Part shown: positions 57,237-64,000 of the stretch, one piece after another
How the letters are laid out: the number at the start of each line of letters is the position of its first letter
Position numbering within the stretch: position 1 is the first letter of the stretch
Origin: Rhizophagus irregularis
Taxonomy: Eukaryota; Glomeromycota; Glomeromycetes; Glomerales; Glomeraceae
Length of the DNA stretch: 64,000 bases
NCBI RefSeq assembly: GCF_026210795.1
Contig: NC_089458.1
Location: 1,054,001-1,118,000 of the forward strand
Direction: 5' to 3'
Notes under the pieces: model-generated
Told to the model about the DNA's origin: nothing
The model's input: the letters and a program-made list of their open reading frames with translations, nothing else
Databases searched by the model: none
Translations under genes and position numbers: made by a program

Positions 57237-60200
57237 TTATTGCCTAATGACGAGTCTAACATATGGAACCTATAAGGCAACAACATAATTAGTTTATTTA
57301 ACCATTTTATTTAAGGATTGCAAAGAAAAAGTTTTTATATTTACCTCTACATCTTCTTCATTACGATCGTTTACAACCATTTCTAAAGTTAACGCTTTAA
57401 CATGTGGCGGAATAGGTTTCTTAGCGATCGATTCCACTAATTCTGATAACCTATATATATTAATTAAGATCAATTAATTACATGTTCATTAACATTATTT
57501 ATTAAAATGGATTCTTAATGGTGTACCTCATATTTTTACGTTCTTCCCTTTTCTTGCCTTGCAGAAAGAATGCATATAACATACTTGCACCGCACGACAG
57601 CATTGTCACATCTAGTTCGTGGTTCTTTTTGAAATAATCCAAGAATTCTTGAAGTGTAAGATCACCTTCAATATCAAATCTATCCCATAAACTCCATTCT
57701 GTTTCGTGATACTAATAAATTTAGATAAAAAATTAGGTTCAATAGAAAAGTTTGATAGAATATAAGAAAAAAGTACGAATACATAAAATAATTACCTTGA
57801 ATTTAGGCATAGCAATAGGCTCTGAAAATCCAAAGAATGGTAGAGCTAAATTTACAAAACCATTTTTATAATCTTCTATCTTATTCTTGCCACCAATAAT
57901 TTTGTATAATTCTAAACATACTAATCCAGTTACTAATGCTGTCGTTGTAGCAATAGCCGGTATAATTTTACCAGCAATGAATTTAGTCTTGTGACGATCC
58001 GCTGGTTGAATACCATAGTTCGTGGCTCTTAAATTAGAGGTTGCAGTGATGAAATCAATATGGAAATTTGTATCATCATCTTTTTCGAATTCTACTGGAT
58101 TCAATCGGAATCCAGGAATTGATGCTGGGTCGGGTAAACTTGAAATAATTTCTTGTAGTTCATTTTCATCAGTTGTTAGCTGAATATTTTCATTTTCTTG
58201 CACTTGAATTTTTACACCAGATTTTGGATGAAATTCAGGTACCATAACATTACTTAACACATTTTTAATGTATTCTCGATTTGTTTCACCTAAATATTAT
58301 AACGAATTTTAATGTAAATAATTATAATATTAATAATGAGTAAAATACTTGAATATACCTTTGAGACCATAATTGAATGCATGTAAATTTGCCGCTGTTA
58401 CGATAAATTCTAGATGTTCATTCTAGTATGCAGAAATATGAATTACTTAATAGTTAATCATTAAAAACGAAGAATATTGATATATACTTACATTGTTAGC
58501 ATCAAAGACAATTGGGTCAGGTGCTCTCTTTGGACCAGACCAAAACTTCGTACCAGTGGACGTAATCTATGTAAAAAAAAAACCCTTAAACCGTTAGACT
58601 CTGTGGACTTCGTTACACGTAACAACAGATTCAACCATCCCATTTATGATGTGGTATTTGATTTAATTAACACAATAAATAAACTATTTTGTAGCGACTT
58701 ACTGTATCTTTTGGGAAATTGAATAGTAGCTGTTGGATAGTATTATTAAAATATTCTTCAAATTTCAAACGAGCCCATGTAACGCACTCTTCGAACGTTA
58801 ATGGACGTTCGCTAACTAAATAATTTTGAACTCCTTCCAGAATTTCTTTTGAGCCACTACCATGTTTTGCTGTAGCTTCAATAAAGCCAGATTGGCTTAG
58901 ATAGGAATTGACATTTTCAGCAGGTGTTTTAAATAACCCTTCAAACAATTCACGCGCCCACTGAATTGTATGTTCAATTGCATTTGGAAAGTTTTTTAGA
59001 GTACAAATTGGAATAGATTTTTCGGGTGGGTCTTGGGATGATGAATAGGATTCAGTAAGGTACGGAATAACAACTTGTGTATTACCCTTTGTGCCTAGTG
59101 TTCCGGACTCTAATAAAGGTTTTCTAAAGTATACACATCGTCTATCCATGTATTTACCTAAGAATTCACAAAAAAAAAAGAAAAGATTAATGGTATAATT
59201 AAAAATTCTCAACATCACATCCTAATAAACTGCTTACGGGCATCAACGTTGTCTAATGCATTGGTTACTCCGTCCAAACGATCAAAGAAATCATCATTAT
59301 AAACATTTTCAGTTTCTACGCCAACACGATCTTGGTGAGCAATATATTTTCCTTTAGTTTCAGGATTCATTCTGTTTATGGCAGCAATTGCGGTTTCTGA
59401 TTTTAATTTCTAAAAATAAAATTCTTTTTTAAAAACTTTTTCTTATAATCTTGATTAATTAAGAGATCTAATTAATACATACACCAACGTCACGAGAACG
59501 GAACAAGAATTGTCGATTTAAGTTACTTTTTTCAATTGTATCCATATCTGTAACATGCACAGCACCTCTCGGACCAGTACCCAATCCCATCATAGCCCAG
59601 TTTTTTAGCATTTCACATCCAATAGCACCAGCACCGACCTAATCAAAAGAAAGATAAGAAATAATTTTCACACTATAATTATATATAAAAACAATAAATT
59701 TAAAAAATACCAAGAATTCTCTAAAATTCGCAATTTTATGTTGAAAATCTTTGCCAAATACTGCTATTTGACCATCGTAACGAGAATTGCACTTGTGATT
59801 ATATAAGTAAAAATCAATGTTAGAATAACAGAAATTATTTAGGCAAAAATCAAAATATAAATAAAAATAACAACATACTGGAGCACAATTTTCTTCGTTC
59901 AAAGTGTCATTATCTGGCAAAGACTCCAAAGAATCAAAATAAAAGAATTGTTGTATTGGGTGAAACTTCCCACTGCAGGCTTTTAATACTTCTTGAGCAA
60001 CTAATCCACCAAAAAATGCAACCATGGGTGATAAATCTCCAGTTGCACAATATGCAAGTTGTTTAAGAAGCTTATCGTCATCAAACTCAACCTAATAATA
60101 GTATATTATATTAATATCGGAATACCGATAAATATTCGATACTTTATACTAAGAATTTTAAAAAATACCTTTTCCTCGCATTGATCATTAATATTTTTAG

Positions 60201-61765
60201 CAAATCGAACCAATTCTTCTGCATCAGTTTCGTTGTGCGGACGAGGTAACGAACCATGATTTTCGACAAACGCATGAAGAGCCTGAAAACCAATATGCAA
60301 TTGACCAGGTCGATCCCATTTAGCAAAATCAGAAATAAGATGATCCGGTTTCCCTAAAGATTCTCGTAAAGATTTCTAAATAATGTAAAAACCATATATT
60401 AAACTAAATATTTTATATTTTCAAACACATGACATGAAATTTCTTAGATGCAACTCACAAACTGAATTGTCTTTGGTTGCTTAACTTGGGTGAAAATACC
60501 ACCACTAATATAGTCACCATATGTTGATGTATTACCAATGTTAAAGGTATAGGGACCTAAAATTAATGTATAAAATTAATTTATAAAATTTATACTTTAT
60601 ATATTAATAAAACCATTTGTATTATAACATCACACTTCTAGCAAACTTACCAAGCACTTTTACTTTCTTAGGTTCACAATTATTTAATTCTTCCATACCC
60701 TTTATTTCAGTAAATGTTACATAATCTCCATCTTCTAATCCATGTCTTGATTCATCAAGGCATGTGACAATACCTTCCTCTTCTTTGGATACTGCAGCCA
60801 CCATTCCCGTTACCGGATTTTCACCGGTAGCATCGATTATTTGAAATTTGTCACCAAAATCATTGAAAACCACACTAGTGTTCAATAAAAAAAAAGTGTA
60901 AATAATCCCATGTCTAAACATGATAAAATAATAAAATATAACATCCTTTACCCAAAAAGGCCGCGCACATCAGTTGATATAAAATGTATCCCATTTGCAT
61001 GAGTAAAATCATTAATTTCCAATTGTTTTTTAAGAGGCGTTTCTGTCAATACGATAACCTTAAAATATTTATGATCCAGATCAGATAAATACATACAAAA
61101 TAACTTCCGTCAAAATAAATTATAAAATTTCTACCTGAAAATTTTTTATTTTATCATTGGTTAATTCGCCTTCCAATACAGATATCGGTACATATTGATT
61201 AAGTTCGGCCAATCGTGGCGCAGATGTTGCATCTCTCGGTTTTCTGACATCCTCTTCTCTCAAGAAGAACTGCAATTAATAAAGTCAAATTCTTCATCAG
61301 TTCATTTAGTTCATTTAACAAAATTATCAAGTTGAAAAAAAAAATTGTTGATTTTCTAACCTGCGTAGACAAGTCAGAAATTTTTACTGGCTCAGGATCA
61401 TAAAGAGTAACACTCTTTACACCAGCAAGAACAACATTTTTTGCTTTATTTTATTTTATAATAATAAACTAATTAGTAAATTTCTTTATTAACATGCAAT
61501 TATATAAAATAACAAAAAATTCAAAATTAATACCTATTTCAATACCAAGACCCTTTAAGCCAACGATAAGAACGTTGGAACTGCCCATTTTCTTCATTGC
61601 ATCATGTCCAAGAACATAACTATACGAAAAAAATGATCCACATAGTTTAGCATTATTTAAAACAAGTTTAAAAAATTGTTAGCGAAACAATTTATAAACG
61701 AGTAAATACAGTTGTCGAGAATAAAGTCCCTCGTCAATAGTTTGATCGGCTTTTTTGCTTTCCAT
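57237..61765 (-). CDS. UBA1: Ubiquitin-activating enzyme E1
   Basis: Nineteen exons join in frame from ATG at 61765 to TAA at 57237-57239: 61765-61710, 61619-61534, 61443-61361, 61269-61135, 61058-60952, 60874-60651, 60556-60459, 60375-60169, 60091-59879, 59791-59711, 59638-59483, 59409-59238, 59157-58703, 58566-58492, 58422-58359, 58289-57796, 57711-57527, 57450-57345 and 57269-57237. The product has 1009 residues (yeast Uba1 has 1024). The inactive adenylation half has [16 protein letters not shown] and [15 protein letters not shown]. The active half has [20 protein letters not shown] and [19 protein letters not shown]. The catalytic cysteine domain has [20 protein letters not shown], where C is the ubiquitin thioester residue. 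The C-terminus is a ubiquitin-fold domain ending [13 protein letters not shown]. It activates ubiquitin with ATP and hands it to E2 enzymes in cytosol and nucleus. Confidence 0.96.
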
Positions 61766-63145
61766 TTTGTCAAAATTTACTCGTTCAAACAGGAAAATAA
61801 AAAAAGTTTTTTATGATCCTTATTGATCCTTTTAGCATGAAGGTGAAGAAAAGGTTAATAAAGTGGTCCTTAGTCATGTCTCATTTACCAACTTTTTACA
61901 CTTCACGTGAATTGTGGCGTATTAACTGCGTAAAAGAAATTTTTTTGTAATACATGCACAGTATGTCAGCTTTTAACTTTATAGAAATGGTTTTGTTGAC
62001 TTCACCGCCTTGTCGATCTCTTCATTACAGCATTCTGAAAAAGCTTGACAGAGGAATGACGCTTAAGGATAAATATAGTTTCAAATATAGAACTTAAACG
62101 AGACTTATACAGACTATGAAGGAGTATACTCTCTTTGATAAGGCAAGTGGAATCTATATTATGATTAATAAGATTACAGAGAAGTATTTGGTATATCTTA
62201 AGTTCTGCGTACGCTGCCAACCTATCACTTGTTCTTATCGCTATAACATCACGTCTTGCTACCGCTAGACGCTAGTGGCTTAATTTCTAATGATGCTTCT
62301 GAAGGGTAAGGTAAAGTTATCAGTATCATTTTTTAAGAATTCGCGATTTTTGCTCATAATTTTATCTTTTTATAGATTCTTATGCCGCGGCTGGTAGTAT
62401 AGCTGAACAAGTCTTATCTGGATTTGGATCATTTCATTGAATGGTGAAAAATGCAAAATAGCTTGTTACAAAGTTAAGCTAGATGATGTATATAAAAACG
62501 GCGTTAAAAAAGCTTTGGGTATTGTGTTTGGAAGCTGTGGTTTGGTTTTCTGTTTGGTTCGAAAATGTCAGGAGTCAGGACACATTAAATTCAATTTTAA
62601 TTATCCAACGTGTTCCAATGTGCGAGTTTAAAAATTCAATTTAATAATTGAATCTATCAAATTTCTGTTCTTGTTAGTAGTTTAAAGAATGTTAAATCAA
62701 CTATTTTAGTTTATTGGAAAGATTTTATAATCCTGTTAGCGAAACTATTGCGATAGAAAATTCTAAGGTCCGATAAATTACTTTTACTGCGCCGCAAAAT
62801 TAAAAAAGTACGTGTTATACTAAGTCAGGCACCAGAATTATCTTAATTTGGCTAGAATTAATTGAAAAATTATGGCCTAATTAGGCAATTTGTTCTAATT
62901 TTAGCTAAATTATATGTTCAAGGGAAGAGTAAAATATTAGATTGGTGGCATAACGTCACTAGATATGAAAATTACACTATTAAACTGATGTATATTTTAT
63001 TTTATTTAAATTAATTTATTATTCAATTATTAGTTATACAATTTATTGAAATTTAACTATTTTTAGCTTTTATCTTAAATAAATTATAAATTTTTTTATT
63101 AAATTTATATATATATTTTTTTAAAATTATTGTATCTATCTTAAT
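61766..63145. other. Intergenic region with ABC-transporter relic
   Basis: This holds the probable E1 promoter (61,766-62,000), a coding relic at about 62,270-62,630 (listed separately) and AT-rich sequence downstream of the IDH gene. No other gene is seen. Confidence 0.5.
62270..62630 (+). pseudogene. Relic of an ABCB/MDR-type ABC transporter exon
   Basis: After an intron-like segment (GTAAGG near 62,308 to TTTTTATAG ending near 62,377) the sequence reads SYAAAGSIAEQVLSGFGSF, then stops. In another frame it continues YKVKLDDVYKNGVKKALGIV, then FGSCGLVFCLV. These match, in order, the motif A-YA-AGSIAEQV-S-IRTV-F and the following helix (Y--KLD-AYK-GIKKA---G-G-G) of the first transmembrane domain of ABCB-type exporters. 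A short deletion/frameshift and stop separate the two halves, and no Walker motifs are present. It is a decayed fragment. Confidence 0.7.
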
Positions 63146-63979
63146 TTAATTTTTATAGATTTTTTTCAAATTATTTGTAATATGTTCCAAAAATTCACCT
63201 GTAGTAACATAATGTTCTCTTTTTAAACTATAATATTTAATAAACAAAAAAAATATATATATATTTTTAGCAAATTAATATTAAATAAAATTTATAATAT
63301 TTAATAATAATAAAAAAAAAATTATAATTAACTTACTTTTTACCATGAATTGTTAATGCAAGATCTTTAGTCATTTTATTATCTTTGTCAACTGTATCAA
63401 TACAAACTTGTTCAAGATCATGAGCAAATTTTATTAATTTTTCATTATTATCTAATTTTGCTCTATGTTCTAATCCTCTTGTCCATGCAAAAATCGATGC
63501 TATTGGATTTGTTGATGTTTCTTTACCCTATAAATTTATAATTAAAAAAAATCAAATTTTTTATAAATAAATATAAACTAAAAACAAATAATTTCTTACT
63601 TGTTGAAATTGACGATAATGCCTTGTTACTGTCCCTATAAAAATAAATAATAATAATTAATATTACATTATAATAATTAACTATGATATTAAATAATATA
63701 AATAATAAAATTTTACCATGAGCAGCTTCGGCTTCTATTGTTTTTCCATCAGGAGTAAAAAGAACACTTGTCATTAATCCTAAAGAACCAAACCCTAAAA
63801 CAAAAATATATACATATTATTAAATAATTAAAATACTTGTAATTATACTCTTTTTTAAAAATTTTTTAGGATTACCTTGAGCTAAAATATCTGACTAATT
63901 ATTTTAAACATAAAAAATAAATAACTTGATTTTCAATAAATTTAATATTTAAACCAAATAAAGATTTACCTGAACATCT
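63146..63979 (-). CDS. IDP: NADP-dependent isocitrate dehydrogenase, C-terminal part (5' end beyond window)
   Basis: Exons on the minus strand: 63979-63970 (10 nt), 63894-63876 (19 nt), 63794-63717, 63634-63600 (35 nt), 63527-63337 and 63227-63146. Phases agree throughout. The reading is [80 protein letters not shown], then [12 protein letters not shown] and a C-terminal [15 protein letters not shown]. This is the dimeric NADP-IDH family ([12 protein letters not shown] with the NADP-binding His, [15 protein letters not shown]). It converts isocitrate and NADP+ to 2-oxoglutarate, CO2 and NADPH. Whether it is the cytosolic, mitochondrial or peroxisomal form cannot be told because the N-terminus is missing. 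The last residues (KKIYKN) are not a PTS1. Confidence 0.94.
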
Positions 63980-64000
63980 CTAAGAAAAAAATAAATAAAA

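Noticed and set aside
62002-62220. A 72-codon minus-strand frame upstream of the E1 gene
   Set aside because: No domain, intron or conserved motif; the position within the promoter side of UBA1 makes a chance frame more likely.
1-64000. CRISPR arrays, tRNA and rRNA genes
   Set aside because: No regularly spaced identical repeats were seen, and no cloverleaf with A/B-box promoter or rRNA core sequence was found by reading either strand.

Overview
The window looks like nuclear DNA of an arbuscular mycorrhizal fungus (Glomeromycotina, most like Rhizophagus). The reasons are a very AT-rich background, many short GT-AG introns with AT-rich interiors, and a typical gene mix: F-box/LRR-like proteins, an MLKL-type four-helix kinase with Sel1 repeats, a MATA_HMG-like protein and abundant decayed DNA transposons. 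Assignments come from reading translated exons and motifs by eye; no database search was run. GC content was judged visually.

Layout. 1-10.4 kb: the last two exons of a kaptin-like gene, a degenerate mitochondrial-type RNase III-fold protein, a four-exon MLKL-like pseudokinase with C-terminal Sel1 repeats, an F-box protein, a gene relic split by a retroposed element with a 17-bp target duplication, and a five-exon Cnl2/NKP2 kinetochore gene. 10.7-13.4 kb: a 13-exon dihydroxyacetone kinase on the minus strand, tail to tail with Cnl2. 13.9-15.6 kb: a second F-box gene. 15.9-25.5 kb: an extremely AT-rich gene desert built of decayed inverted-repeat elements, a retroposed fragment and an interstitial telomere-like tract. 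27.3-42.4 kb: a secreted class 3 lipase, a RING/TRAF-zinc-finger/LRR fusion, a third F-box gene, an HMG-box gene and a ten-exon gene of unknown function. 43.1-56.9 kb: a transposon block with a complete but inactivated hAT element (8-bp target duplication), a retroposed 735-bp unit, three TA-flanked foldback or palindromic elements (one just before the next transposon), a broken DDE-type transposon and two hAT-type MITEs. 57.2-64 kb: a 19-exon ubiquitin-activating enzyme E1, an ABC transporter relic, and the 3' part of an NADP-isocitrate dehydrogenase with a 10-nt microexon.

The genes do not form an operon or pathway. Housekeeping genes (E1, DAK, IDH, Cnl2, kaptin-like) alternate with lineage-expanded families that may act in ubiquitin targeting or signalling (F-box, RING-LRR, pseudokinase). 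The most noteworthy protein architectures are the MLKL-like pseudokinase-Sel1 protein and the RING-TRAF-LRR fusion. The best DNA-level observations are the long palindromic elements, the TGA stops at expected arginine positions in a transposase, and the very small exons.
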